From Calycina herbarum (Eukaryota; Ascomycota; Leotiomycetes; Helotiales; Pezizellaceae): a stretch of 64,000 bases of DNA. Position numbers and translations under genes: made by a program. The notes under the pieces are model-generated. The model saw nothing but the letters and a program-made list of their open reading frames with translations. It did not search any database and had not been told where the DNA came from. This document shows, in pieces, positions 10,641-23,265 of this stretch. The first letter of the stretch is position 1. The number at the start of each line of letters is the position of its first letter. Location of the stretch: NCBI GenBank assembly GCA_001414485.1, contig LLEY01000065.1, positions 1 through 64,000 of the forward strand, given 5' to 3'.

Positions 10641-13600
10641 AGTAGTAAAACTACTAAAGTTTCTTTAAGTACTAGTTAAGATTCTTTTTTAGCTCTTAAG
10701 TGTTTTCTAAGTATAGATAATCTATTTATTTAATTAAATACTTAATCTTACTTCTAATAATATAATAGTCTAAAATCTTCTTAACTTCGTATTTAGTATT
10801 TAGGTTAATAGGTTAGATTTCTATAAGTAGAGCTAGTAGTACTTCTAGTAGTACTAGTTTAAGTAGATATATATAGAATAGTAGATAGATGTTTATTATT
10901 TTTAGTAATACTAATTTATAATTTAAAGGTCTCTTAACTCGTTTAATCTTAAATAGTCTAAGTTTTTTATAATCTAGTTTATTACTTAGTCTTTTTATAT
11001 TAATATTTTTCTATACTAAGTAGACTTTATCCCTCTCTTTTAGTGTTAGCTCCTAACTACGTCGTTTATTATAATAGTATATATTTCTTTCTATTATAAA
11101 TTATAAGTCTTTTATAAGTTTCTTATATAGACTCTTAATTTTCGAGATATAAACATAAGTAAGTTAGTTATTGATAGTTATAGATAGTAGTTCTTAATAT
11201 GCTAATAATTTATATCTAAAGTTAGTATAGAATAGCGTAATAAGTGTTATTTCTATTACTAAACTATTATAGGTAAACTATACTAAGAGTAGTAGTTCTA
11301 CCTAGTTATCTTACTAGTAGTTTATATAATAATAAAGGTATATTTTAACTATTTAATTTATTTATTCGTTTCCTCTATTTATTTAAGAGTAGAAAGCTAT
11401 AGAGAGCTTTCTTTTTACACCTAATTATTTTATAAGAGTGATCTAAAATTTTAAGGTAAAGGGCTTATCTCTATCTAAGAGTATCTCTTTAAGTAGTCTG
11501 TATCTTAAGACTACTTTTCTAAGAAATATAAATACTAATTCCTTAGCTATACTTAACTCTATATATACTATAAGAATTATATACTTTGTAAGTCGTTCTA
11601 TAATAACTAGGATTATATTATATTTAACTTCTATTATTAGATCTTTAGATTTTAGTAGTTTAATAATAAAATCTATAGATATTAATTTCTAAGGTATTTA
11701 TAGTATTAGAGTAGTGTTTATCTATCTATAAGAAGTATAGTAGGAAGCCTTATTCCTAGTATAAGTATTATATTCTACTATTACTTCCTTAACTATTGTA
11801 GATAACTGATTAATATAGTAGTATTATCTTATCCTCTAGAGAGTTCTACGAATTCCTTAGTATCTATAAGTAGGTATAGTATAGTATTCTTATATAAATT
11901 CCTTTATATATAAGCTAGGGACCTATAATTTTCCTTTTATATACTAGTTATAACCTTTATATATATTTTAAATTTTATCTATCTAGATATTATTTATTAC
12001 TACTATCTTATATATAGTAGGTACTAAGTCTCTATTCTTAAGAGTTTTTAAGATTATAATCTTTTTATACTTCTTATTTCTCTTATATCTAAGTTTCTAG
12101 CTAAGAGTATTAGCTTAAGCGTTTAACGTTCTCTTTATATATTAAATAATAATATTAAATCCCTCTAATATCTCTAACTATCTAGCTAATTACTTTATTA
12201 TAAGTTCCTTAGTTATTATAAATATCCTAAGATTCTTATAGTTAGATAAAACTATAACTAGGTATTTTACTAATTATAAATAAATTCTCTAGTATTCTAA
12301 AGCTAATACTATAGTAAGTAATTCCTTATTAAATATACTATAGTAAGTAATTCCTTATTAAATATACTATAGTTCTATTATACTAGGTTAAATATTTTAG
12401 AATAATATATAACTAGTATAAGTTTTCTCTTTTTATTTAGTTATAAGTAAATCGTATTTATAAATATATCTAAGGTATCTGTTTTAATTATACTTAGTTT
12501 TTCTATATTAAAGTTATATAAGATAGGTTTTTCTATAAACCTTGCTTTAATTTTTTAAAAAGTATTCTTAGCTTATTTATTCTAAATAAATTTAATAGCT
12601 TTCTTAACTAGTACTGTTATTAATTTAATAATCTTTATATAGTCTTATATAAATAGATAGTAAAAGTTTATAAATCTAAGAAAAGACTATATATCTTTTA
12701 CATTCTCTAGTAATTTCTAGTTTAAGATATCCTAGATCTTTACTAGATCTATTTCTATTTTCTCTAAGCTAAATACCTATCTTAGAAAAAGTGTCTAAGT
12801 TATTCTAAACTCGTATTTCAAGAGTTTCAACTAAGAGTTTACTTTCGTAAGTTATTATAAAACTTCTCTAATATATCTCTTATATTCTTCTTCTTTTTCT
12901 AAGAAGATTAGGATATCGTCTAGGTAATAGATTACTATTACTCTTAGAAGATCTTCTAAAATATTATTATTTTATCTCTAATATATAGCTAGTATGTTAT
13001 AAAGTCTAAATAGTATAACTATATATTTATAAAGGTCTAATAGTAAGATAAATACTATCTTCTATTCGTCTCTAGTTTTTATTTATATAAGTCTATAGAC
13101 GTTTTATTAATTTAATTTTATAAATTATACTATCTTACCTAACTTATCCTATAAGTATTAGCTAGATAGTAGTAGATAAGCGTCCTTAACTATAGTATAA
13201 TTTACTTTCTAATAATTAATATATACTCTTCTATCTAAATCGTCTTTCTTCTTAATAATAAGCATGTTTAAGGTAATTAGTAACTTAGATCTTCTAATAT
13301 ATCCCTTCTTAATACCTTCCTTTATATAACTTTCTATTCTCTATAGGCTTTTCTAGTTATATAACTAAAGCTTCTACTTTAAGAGGTAATAACCCTCTTT
13401 TAATTTAATCTTATAATCTTATAAGCAATGTTCTAGCAAAGCTTATAAGTCTTCTAGGTTTTTAAATAAGGCCTTAAATTCTCTATACTATATAGGTATT
13501 TCGTTATTAGTTTTCTTACTAACCTATAGAAGACCCTAGACAAGGTGTCCTAGTACTTTAGAAGAGGTAGCACTAACCTCGTTCTAGCCTTAAAGTTATA

Positions 13601-16395
13601 AACACAAACCCTTATATTTATATTAACTAAAAGTTATTTTCCTAGCTTTCTAGTCGATTTCTAGATTATATTCTTAAATCTATAGTATACTAAGTATTAC
13701 TTCCTTATTTCTTATTTTAATAATATTAAATTATATATCTAAGTAATATCCTTTAATATTAATTTTTATTAGAATAGTTTACTAATTAATAATCCTATTT
13801 TAACATATAATATCTATTCTATTAACTACCTCTAGACAATATAGTCTTATCTCTTTAATTAAGACGTTTAGCTTCTCTTAAGCTATTAAAGAAATAAAGT
13901 TACCTATTACTCCTAAGTCTATTATAACTTATAACTTCTTTCCTTCTATTTCTATAGTTATTACTAACTGTCTTTCTTCTAAAGTAGTGTCTAACTTTAC
14001 TTTAACATATTAGACTTTAAAAGATCGATTTTTATAATTATAATTTCATCTTTCCTTATCCTTATACTATAAAAAGAATCTTATACTTTCCTTATTAGTA
14101 TATACTACCTTATATACTAATCTATATTCTAGGATTCTAATTATCCCAGGGACTCCTCTTATAAATTATTTTAGTATTTATCTATAATTATATTAGATCT
14201 ATTTATAACTAGTTTCTATAATAGCTTCTATAGACTATAGCTCTCTTATATATAGATAATCTAAAGTAGCCTCTAATATACTTATCTCTAGTTTTACATA
14301 GTAAACTTTAAATATATAATCTCTTAAATTCTTTTCCTTAATAGCTTGAATCTATAACTAAGGAAAGAATACTACTCCTTCTTCATCTGATAATACTACT
14401 TCGTATATCTAATAATATTCTACTATTCTAGTAAGCTTTAGTAATATTCCTTTAAATCGTTTTTATAATAACTAATCTAAAGTTAGACTTAGTTTATATC
14501 GTATCTATTATACTATTATTTCTTAAACTATTTCTATAAACTATAGTTCTCCTACTAATAGATAGTATAATTCCTCTAGTTCCGTCTTAGCCTATCTAGT
14601 TATATTAAGCTCTCTTTACTCCTAGAATAGTATACTAAATAGTTATTATAAGTTATATTTTCTAAATACTAACCTATTATTTCTAATTAATATAATAATA
14701 ATATATTACTTAAATTCCTTTAATATAATATCTTTAGACAGTATCTTAAGAAAAGGGGTTTTAATTCGTCTCTTAAATCCTATTAGAACTTACTATATCT
14801 ATATACTAATTTTATCTAATATATTATATATTTTCTATATATCCTCTACTTTAGAGTAGCTAGGTTCTTTAACTAGTTATTATTTTCGTTCTAGTTCCTT
14901 CTCTTTAATAGTTTTCTATCTAGTAATTAAGCTAACTAAGGTTATCGTTTTAAGGTTATTACTTATAACTATATACGTTATTAAGATAGTTAAGTTAACT
15001 CCTTATATTATATAAGGACTCTAGAAATCTAGTTTCTAATTATTAATATATACTTATCGATTTCCTTATTTAAAGGTTTTAAGAAAAGCCTAAGTTTCTC
15101 TAACTTTAGAGTCTTTATTCTTTATCTCTTCTTCTAAACTAGAAGATAATTCTAATGTCTCTAAAGAACTAGTTACTAGTAGTAATTTATATTCCTTCTA
15201 AATAGGTTACTCAGGTTCTATTACTAATTATATATTATAATATTCTTTAAGAAGTAGATCTCTATTATTATTAGTATCTTATATACTACTAATTCCTTTA
15301 TTATTTTTAATCTAGGTTCTATATCCTCGTACTTTAAGCTCCTTATCTATAAGTTTAATATAATTAGTTAAAGCTACCTATTATTAAACAGTAGTATTAA
15401 TTTACTTCTTTCCCTTAGAGTCTTTCTTCTTACTATATATATTTACTCTATAGCCTAGTTAGCTATAATTATAATATAAGTTCTACTTACGTCGATGATT
15501 TCGCTCTTCCTAAGAAAGTCCCTCTTTCTTTAGAAAGGTTTTCTTCTATATAGCGTTTACCTCCTTACTATACTTGTTAGTATAAGAGTGCTTCTACTTC
15601 TCTAACCCTTTACTCTTTTTCTCGTACCTAAGGTTACTCTTCCTAAATTTATATAGACAGTTGTCTAGTTAGACAACTTCCTCGATTATACCTATAATAG
15701 TTAAGAATTATATATTCTACTTAGCTATTTCCTTATAGATATATATTTTTAATCCTTAGCGAAAGAGTTCTATAAGAGTAATCGTATCCTACTCTAACTT
15801 TGTTCTATAATATTAAAATTTATTAGTATAATCTATTACTAATCTAATCTAGTATAATTCTAAAAGCTTATATATAGCTGTTTAGATTATATCAAAGTCT
15901 CTAAAAACTTTTCTAATAGTTATCTTAAATCCTCTCTAAGATTTAAATATAATCTTAGTTAATTCTATCTTTCTATCTTTATTCTTATTTTTAAAAAAGT
16001 CTTCTAAGTATAGCTATACCTATTCTAATACTAATCCTCTAAGGTAGGAGATAGTAAAGATAGTTTATAAGTTATAATTACCTTTGAACTTATTAGAATT
16101 AAAGTTAAAGTAGATGTCTATTTAGAGAAGGAATAAGTCGAGTTCCTTTTACTTCCTATAATATATATCTAGTATCTTAACTTTAATAGATTTAAGTACT
16201 TCGACCTTATAAGGCTTAGGGGCGTCTAGTATACTAATATTATCGTCGTTCCTAGTTGACTATATACTAGTAGGTGTTCTTCTAGTTATACTTCTAGATA
16301 TTCCTATAACGTTAGTTCGACTAGTATTCGAGCTAGCTACTACGGTAGGAGTTGCTAGGGCTATAGCGACTGAACTTCTAAGCAGGTGCTTAAAG

Positions 16396-16858
16396 TGTAA
16401 TAAAACTTAAATAAACTAAATAAAGATAACTAAGTCTCGAAGGTTAGTATATAAGTAAGAAGTATAGATATACTAGATTGTTTACTTAGAAGTAAACTCG
16501 TTACTTATATCAAAGATATTAAATAAGATAATAAGATTAATAACTAAAGTTAAGCACGAAGCTCCTATCTAATAGCAGACGTGCCAGTCTTATATAGAAC
16601 CTTCGTTCCTAAGTACGTCGCTTACATCGCTCGCGTCGCTCGCGTCGCTCGCGATTAAGGCGATCAGAGCGATATAGGCAATCACGTTACATAACCCTAC
16701 GTAACTTCCAACATTACTATAATAGTAAGATCCTGAAATCCCTAATGTCCTCTATATTACTGATTTCCTCCTATGTTACTTTCCTTTCCCGGATATTATA
16801 CCTTATCCTATTAGAACGCCGTCTGAACTACTTACTACGTATACCGTGATTCGTGACA
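16396..16858 (-). repeat. 5' LTR of gypsy copy C (463 bp)
   Basis: On the minus strand it starts TGTCACGAATCACGG and ends AAGTTTTATTACA. It keeps several CA/TG sites and a short GC-rich tandem array (TCGCTCGCG repeated) near 16615-16655. The interior that follows begins CTTTAAGCACCTGCTTA, which itself contains the small palindrome TAAGCACCTGCTTA. Confidence 0.8.
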
Positions 16859-18086
16859 ATACGCGCTGATCGACGTAGTAGAGGCAAGGCTGTCTAGCTA
16901 GGTAATCGAGAATAGGCTATAGTAATTGTTTATATTAATAGAGAGAGTTTAAGCATCTCTCTATTCTTAGTAGTTTAAGAGAAAAATCACCTTACTAGTT
17001 AGTATACTAAGGGCGGTCTTTCTAATAACTAGGTTATTAAACCAACTAGTAATAGATAGACTAATAATAAGACGAGCTTAGAATAACTAGAACACTTTAA
17101 TAAGTATACTCGTAGTTATATAAAAGGGCTATATCGAATATTAGTTCTAGATAGATATAAGAGTTATAAATTAGTAGTATTCTAAGAGTATTATAAGTTA
17201 TATAATATTATTACTCTTTGCCTACCTCCTTATTCGTCTTATCTAACCTAGCTACTCGACGTTAGGTGTTTTAGTATTCTTAAACACATATATAAGCGTT
17301 AAATCAAGACCTTTATTAAGGCTTATATAAACTATATTACTAAGGTTAAGTTCTTTCTTACGTTTTACATAGTCTATAACTAGTTAATAATAACCTAAAA
17401 CGCTAAAGCTAGGTTCTATAGAGCTGGTCTAGTGTCTCTAGAACTCTAGACTATAATCTTAAAGCTTAATATTAAGTTATAGACTCCTATACCTACTAGA
17501 CCCCTCTCTACCGACGCTACCTCTTAGGTCTCCTAGACTCCTTATAACCCTTCTAAAGCTCTTTCGTAATCAACTCTTATTAAGGATCGTATTACTCGTT
17601 ACTAAGGAAGCTCGCTAATACCTATTTTCTAGATAATCGCTTCGTTAGCAAAAGGTATAGAGCGATTAGCTTATAAGGTGACCCTCTTATTAGCCGAGGT
17701 CTATATACTTCGAATAGTAAATAAAGCCCTTAGTAAACGCTAGAGGGCTAAAAATACCTGTGTCTAAGAAGGAGGTACACTTATTATAGAGGATATATAG
17801 AACAGATTAGCCTAGAAGAATACAGAGGAGCAGGTTTAACGTAATAAGCGCTCTAGAGAGAGTAGAGAAGATAAAGAATAAACGACTTAGCGACGTTATA
17901 GTACTTATAGAAAAACTAGTTATAATACGTAGACGTGTTAAGAAGTTATAGATATATCTAGTTTATTAGATTCTAAGTAGTTTTAATTAATTTAATATAT
18001 TATAGTAGTTTTATTATATTTTAAAGTAGTAGAGTAGGAAAAAATTCACAAGGTTCTAATAATTATAAGGTTCTAGTATACCACGT
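16859..18086 (+). mobile_element. F1: Fot1/pogo-type DNA transposon, 5' part missing
   Basis: The plus strand encodes the 3' two-thirds of a Tc1/mariner-superfamily pogo/Fot1 transposase. A DDE core block reads LVLDRYKSY (normally LVLDGHESH) near 17140-17165, followed by a proline-containing HSSHLTQPLD-like block near 17230. The tail is Lys/Arg-rich and carries a zinc-knuckle remnant near 17910-17945. The 3' inverted repeat ends ...GTATACCACGT at 18086 and is followed by the TA target. It is nearly identical to the complete element F5 at 61614-63474. The 5' part is replaced by the LTR of gypsy C. RIP stops occur throughout. Confidence 0.85.
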
Positions 18087-18221
18087 TATATTACTATACT
18101 TAATTTTATTTTAACTTATCTAGAATATTTTTATAAAGCTATACTTAATATTTCTCGTCTAACTACCTCTCTACTTTTTTTATTAATAATAGTAAGATTA
18201 AGATTTTAGTATAACTACTTA

Positions 18222-20054
18222 ACGTAGTATACTACCGAGTCGCGTACTCTACCGAGTCGCGTACTTTTCTACTACTCTACTACTTTGAAATATAATAAAA
18301 CTACTCGGAATCAGATAAACTAGATATATCTACAACCTCTTAACAAGTTCGCGTATTATAACTAGTTTTTCTATAAGTACTATAACGTCGTCGAGTTAAT
18401 TATTCTTTATATTCTCTACTCTCTCTAGAGCGCTTATTACGTCGAACCTGCTTCTCCGTACTCTTCTAGGCTAATCTATTCTATGTATTCTCTATAGTAA
18501 GTATACCTTCTTCTTAGATACGGGTCTTTTTAGCTCTATAGCGTTTGCTAAGAGCTTTATTTACTACTCGAAGTATATAGACTTCGGCTAATAAGAGAGT
18601 TACCTTATAAGCTAATCGCTTTATATCTTTTACTAATAAACTAATTATCTAGAAAATAGGTGTTAGCGAGCTTCCTTAGTAACGAGTAATACGATCCTTA
18701 ACAAGAGTTGATTACTAAAGAGCTTCGGTAAGGTTATAAGGTATCTAGGAGATCTAAGAGATAGTATTAGCAGAGAGAGGTCCGGTAGATATAGAAGTCT
18801 ATAACTTGATATCGAGCTTTAAGATAATAGTCTAGAGTTCTAGAGACACTAGACTAGCTCTATAGAACCTAGCTTTAGCGTTTTAGATTATTATTAACTA
18901 GTTATAGACTATATAGAAAGCTAGAAAGAACTCGACCTTAGTAATATAGTTTATATAAGCCTTGATAAAGGTCTTAATTTAACGCTTATATATACGTTTA
19001 AGAATACTAAAACATCTAATATTAAGTGACTAGGTTAGGTATGATAAATAAGAAGGTAGACAGAGAGTAATAATATTATTAGCTTTATAATATTCCTAGA
19101 ATACAGCTGATTTATAGCTCTTATACCTATCTAGAACTAATATCCGATATAGCTCTTTTACTTAACTCGGAGTATATTATTAAAGTATTTAAGTTATTCT
19201 AGACCTGTCTTATTATTAGTCTATCTATTACTTATTAGTTTAATAACCTAGTTATAAGAAAGACTACTCTTAGTATACTAACTAGTAAGGTGATTTTTCT
19301 CTTAAACTACTAAAAATAGAGAGATACTTAAACCCTCTCTATTAATATAGACAATTACTATAGCTTATTCCCGATTACCTAGCTAAACAGCCTTACCTCT
19401 ACTACGTAGATTAGCGTATATAATAACTATTCTAGTATAGATAATATCTATTATAAAGCTAGTCTTATCAAAGTTATAGAAATCGTAGTCTTAAATCCTA
19501 TATTTCGCTTATATATTCTCTACTAGTTGAAACCACGTGCTAATTAGCTTAGGATCTTCGTATAAAGCTCTTTAAAAGTCGTAAACGCGATTAAAACGCG
19601 TCTTTAACTCTAGACGTTATTATATAAATCGTTATACCTAGTTCTTTCCGACGCGTTATTCTCTATATAACTCGAGTATATAATTTACTATATCTTTAAC
19701 ACTACCTAGCCGGGGCGTAAATCCTCTTATATCTAGATCAAGTATATATTAAACAATCACCTTCTTCTCTACTTTAGTTAACTTATAATAATTAGTCTTA
19801 GTTTTATAACAAGAGGTTTAACCGGCTATTCTATTATATAATATAGTTTCAGAGATATTATAGAGTTTTATAGCTTTGCGACAACTAATTTTTTTTAGAT
19901 ATTTAGATAACCTCGATAGCTAAGATAATTCGTACTTCTTTGGTTTAGAATTCTATTAGTAGTTGTTAAGAAAACGCGTGTTGAAATTTATAAGTAGTAG
20001 AGTTAAGAAAAGTATATAACTCGGTAGAGTACGCGACTCGGTAGTATACTACGT
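18222..20054 (-). mobile_element. F2: complete Fot1/pogo-type transposon (1833 bp), RIP-inactivated
   Basis: Terminal inverted repeats start ACGTAGTATACTACCGAG at 18222 and end CGGTAGTATACTACGT at 20054, flanked by TA on each side (18220-18221 and 20055-20056), the Tc1/mariner-pogo target duplication. Each repeat contains CCGAGTCGCG twice at 17-bp spacing. The minus strand encodes a transposase of the F1/F5 type with the C-terminal knuckle, interrupted by TAG/TAA. The DNA between F1 and F2 (18089-18219) is unassigned. Confidence 0.9.
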
Positions 20055-20056
20055 TA

Positions 20057-23000
20057 TATCTATATTTGATAATTACTAAGAACTAAGTATAATCTATAAA
20101 GAAAAATTATATTAGTAATATATTATAATTATAAAGAAACGGTCTTACTATATTTCTACTTGTATTCTTCTATATAATATAGAACTTCTAATTATAGCTA
20201 ATAACTATCTAATCTAAGAATAGAAGTAACTTCTTTAGCTCGGAGTAACTATTACTACTATTACTACTACGTATCTATAACCTACGTAACTCTCTAAACC
20301 CGCTGTATACTAAATCCCCGATTATATAATTACCTCGCTATAGTACTCTTTATACTTATTAACCTCTAAATAGTAAACTAATAGTACCGTGCTTATATAT
20401 ACGTCTATTATATAGCTAAGAGCTAAGTCTAGGTATTTCCTACTACTTAGACGCTATTCTTATAATATATTATATATAAAATTTAATAGATAATAATATA
20501 GATAATATATAGGTATACTAGTAAGTATAGAGGCGAAAGAAGAGGAATAATATACCGAGATTATATTTAGATATAACTTATATAACACGAGGTTAATTTA
20601 TCTCTATAAGAACGATACTCGGCGCTATAGAACAGTTGAATTAGAAAGCCTAATCTTATATAAAAAGGCTTAAGACTAGTACCTTCTTTTATTAAACTTT
20701 ATTAGAAAATCTCTAAATAACTAATCTACTTACTTATAATATATCTAAATCTAAAGTTATATAAATATAAACTAGTTACTCTCTTATAGATAGGATTAGT
20801 AATATAAACCACGGCTATAAGAGGTTAGATATTAGGTAAAGAATACGAGTATATAAGAAGTCGATAATTCCTCTCTTTATATCTTCTATAAAATAATAAG
20901 CTATCTTATCTTTTACTACTTTACTATCTATTTAAGCTTATAAATTCAACTAACTCTCTTATTTATAGAACTACCTCTAATCTTTAAATTCTATAATCTT
21001 ATATTATATATTATTTTTCAATCTCTCTAAAAACTCTAGCTAAATAATTTCGAAGATATATACTATATATATAGACTATTACCGTTGTAGTTATCGAGTA
21101 CGCGAGACTAGAAGAGTCTTAGATAGATGTCTTAATTCTTAGACCTATATACTATCTTATAAAGACAGTAGAACTTTAACCGCTTATTATAGTACTTAGG
21201 TATACGACTCGTCTCTCTTCTCTTAAGTAGCCTCTTTCTAGAAGGTCGGTTTATAAATTCGAAGCTACTAATACTAAGATACTAAGAAAATCAGAAGGTT
21301 TAAGAGTTCTTTAAAGAGGATAGAGAAGAGTATTTAATTATATAAAAGTATAGATTATATAGAAGAATATAGAAAAGAGATATATTTTTCCTGATTTCTA
21401 GTTGTTTCTATTTCTAACTCTTACTTACGTTCCTACGTTATAATCTACGTCTTTAGTAACGTTTAAGTTTCCTTAGTTTCCTTCTAGCTGTTATTTAGCT
21501 ATAGTCTTCTTAGCTGCTCTGTCTATTCTCTATCTCTTTATTCTACCGTTGACGTTAGTTATAGACGATACTACTATAGTGTTTATATAGTTACGTATAT
21601 CGCTCCCGTTGGTATAATTTAATATACTATCTAAAGAGTGCTTTTAGAAGTTCTTATATTATATTTTAGCTATTTCCGAGTCTAATACGATTAATATATT
21701 CGGTTACTAGTAATTTATAGCCTAATACTAAAATTCTAACTTATTTTACTTCTAACTCTTATTTATAACTTCTAGATAGCTTTCTATATTACTTTCTTTC
21801 TATTTTTATCTCTTATAATAATCGACTTATTAAAGAACCTATCTCTAGTATTTACTATATAATTAACTCTTAACCGGTCTATTATACTCTTTCTTTTCTA
21901 ATAATACCTTAGTATAGTAAGTATCTTCTTACTAATATATTCCGCCGAGTCGATATTAAAAGAGTTATACTTTTTTACGTATACGTTATTATTATCTTCG
22001 ATTTTAATAATATTAATCGATAGAACCTCTAGGTTAGTATTATTAAATAGAATAAGATAGTCGAAGGTAACTCTATAGTAATTAATTATACTATAGTAAA
22101 AGAAGTATTAGTATATATTTTTAAAGAGAAGAAGTATATAAGATAATTATATATACTATCGGTCTAGCCTCGACTAGCTAACCTATGTATTTATCTCGTA
22201 CTACTATATCTCTAGTCTTATCTAGCTATATATCTCTATTATATATTATCTAAAACGCTAGCTTAGCTAGCTCGGGGCTACTAGGCAACGGAAATTCGAA
22301 GGAGTAGTAGAGAATATATTATAATATCTCTAGAAGAAGCTTCTAAATAGCTAGTAGTAGGCCTTCGATTTAGATTCGAAGCGGTTACTTAGAGAATAGT
22401 AGGTAGAAGCGGTAAGAGAGGTTTATAAGATATAGTAGAATATAAAGCGAGAGAGCTAGTTGATTCGAGAGTAGTAGATAGAAGTAGTAGATATTTAAAC
22501 TATAGTTGAAGTTAGTAAGATATAGAATATTATAGAGGTTTATCTTATATAGAAGATATTAGATTAGTTTCTAAGAACGGATATTATATAGTAATAGAAA
22601 TACGATAACTTTATATAATCTACTCCTAGATTCCTATACTATTAGATATCTATCGGAAGAAGTTAATAAAACTCTCTAGAAGAGACTTTCTTCTAGAATA
22701 AGGAGCTAGTCTAAATATTAGGAAAATTAGTAGTCGAACTCTTCTTATAAAGACTGCTTTATTAGATCGGTTATAAAATATTAAGATTCTTATTAAATAT
22801 AGAGCTAATAAGAGAATATATATATGTTATAAGCAACGGCCTCGAGTAATACCGCTTCTAGTAAACTCTAAGAAACGATATAAATATAGTATAAACGAGG
22901 AGAATATATACGAAAGAGACTATTCAGATTAAGAGTTATTATTTTTATATCTTAAATTTTAACAGCTACTTATAAAATAAAAAAAGTTTAAAAGTAAAAG

Positions 23001-23263
23001 CTAATTTTATATCTAGAGTAAGATTAGCGCGCGGAAGAAGTAGAGTAGATAGAACTAGAATAAAGAGATATAGAGAAAGAATAACTAGTAATTAGATTAA
23101 GAGAACGAAGAAAGATCTATTATTATTTTTTCCTACGTAGCTACGTTATAATATACTAGACCGTAGCCTACTTATTCTTTTTAACTTTATAAAGCGTAGA
23201 GCGGTATAAAAACTATTAGTTAGATAGATATCTAATCTCTTACTTAATAATACTATTTATCTA
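20057..23263. other. RIP-degraded DNA without a clear identity
   Basis: Nearly all CA/TG is lost. I searched both strands for reverse transcriptase, integrase, transposase and LTR features and found none. One plus-strand stretch (22310-23170) keeps a long readable frame and is listed separately. The rest could be a repeat family too eroded to name. Confidence 0.4.
22310..23170 (+). pseudogene. Relic of an unidentified coding region, perhaps ankyrin-like
   Basis: A plus-strand frame is readable for about 280 codons with only RIP-type stops. Its middle (22715-22860) reads like one ankyrin-type unit: Ser-Arg-Thr-Leu-Leu-Ile-Lys-Thr-Ala-Leu, then KILIKYRANK, where KxLIxxGAN is typical. The C-terminal part is Lys/Gln/Asn-rich and hydrophilic. 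It may derive from a duplicated host gene caught by RIP or from a transposon cargo gene. The ankyrin reading is a guess from one unit. Confidence 0.25.
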
Positions 23264-23265
23264 TA

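Larger units (their letters stand above)
9540..16858 (-). mobile_element. Gypsy copy C: near full-length chromovirus-type element, RIP-inactivated
   Basis: This is a 7.3-kb element on the minus strand with LTRs at both ends. Along it, on the minus strand: gag start near 16390, a gag zinc-knuckle remnant near 15440-15500, protease near 13920, reverse transcriptase with an intact YLDD at 12915-12926, RNase H, integrase near 11350-11900, and chromodomain near 10690-10800. It is related to copies A and B but diverged, and is the same family as copy D. All frames are broken by TAG/TAA. There is no target-site duplication: CGAAC precedes it and ATACG follows. The left flank is gypsy H and the right flank is the middle of a Fot1-type transposase, so the edges were rearranged or formed in a deletion. 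Confidence 0.9.
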
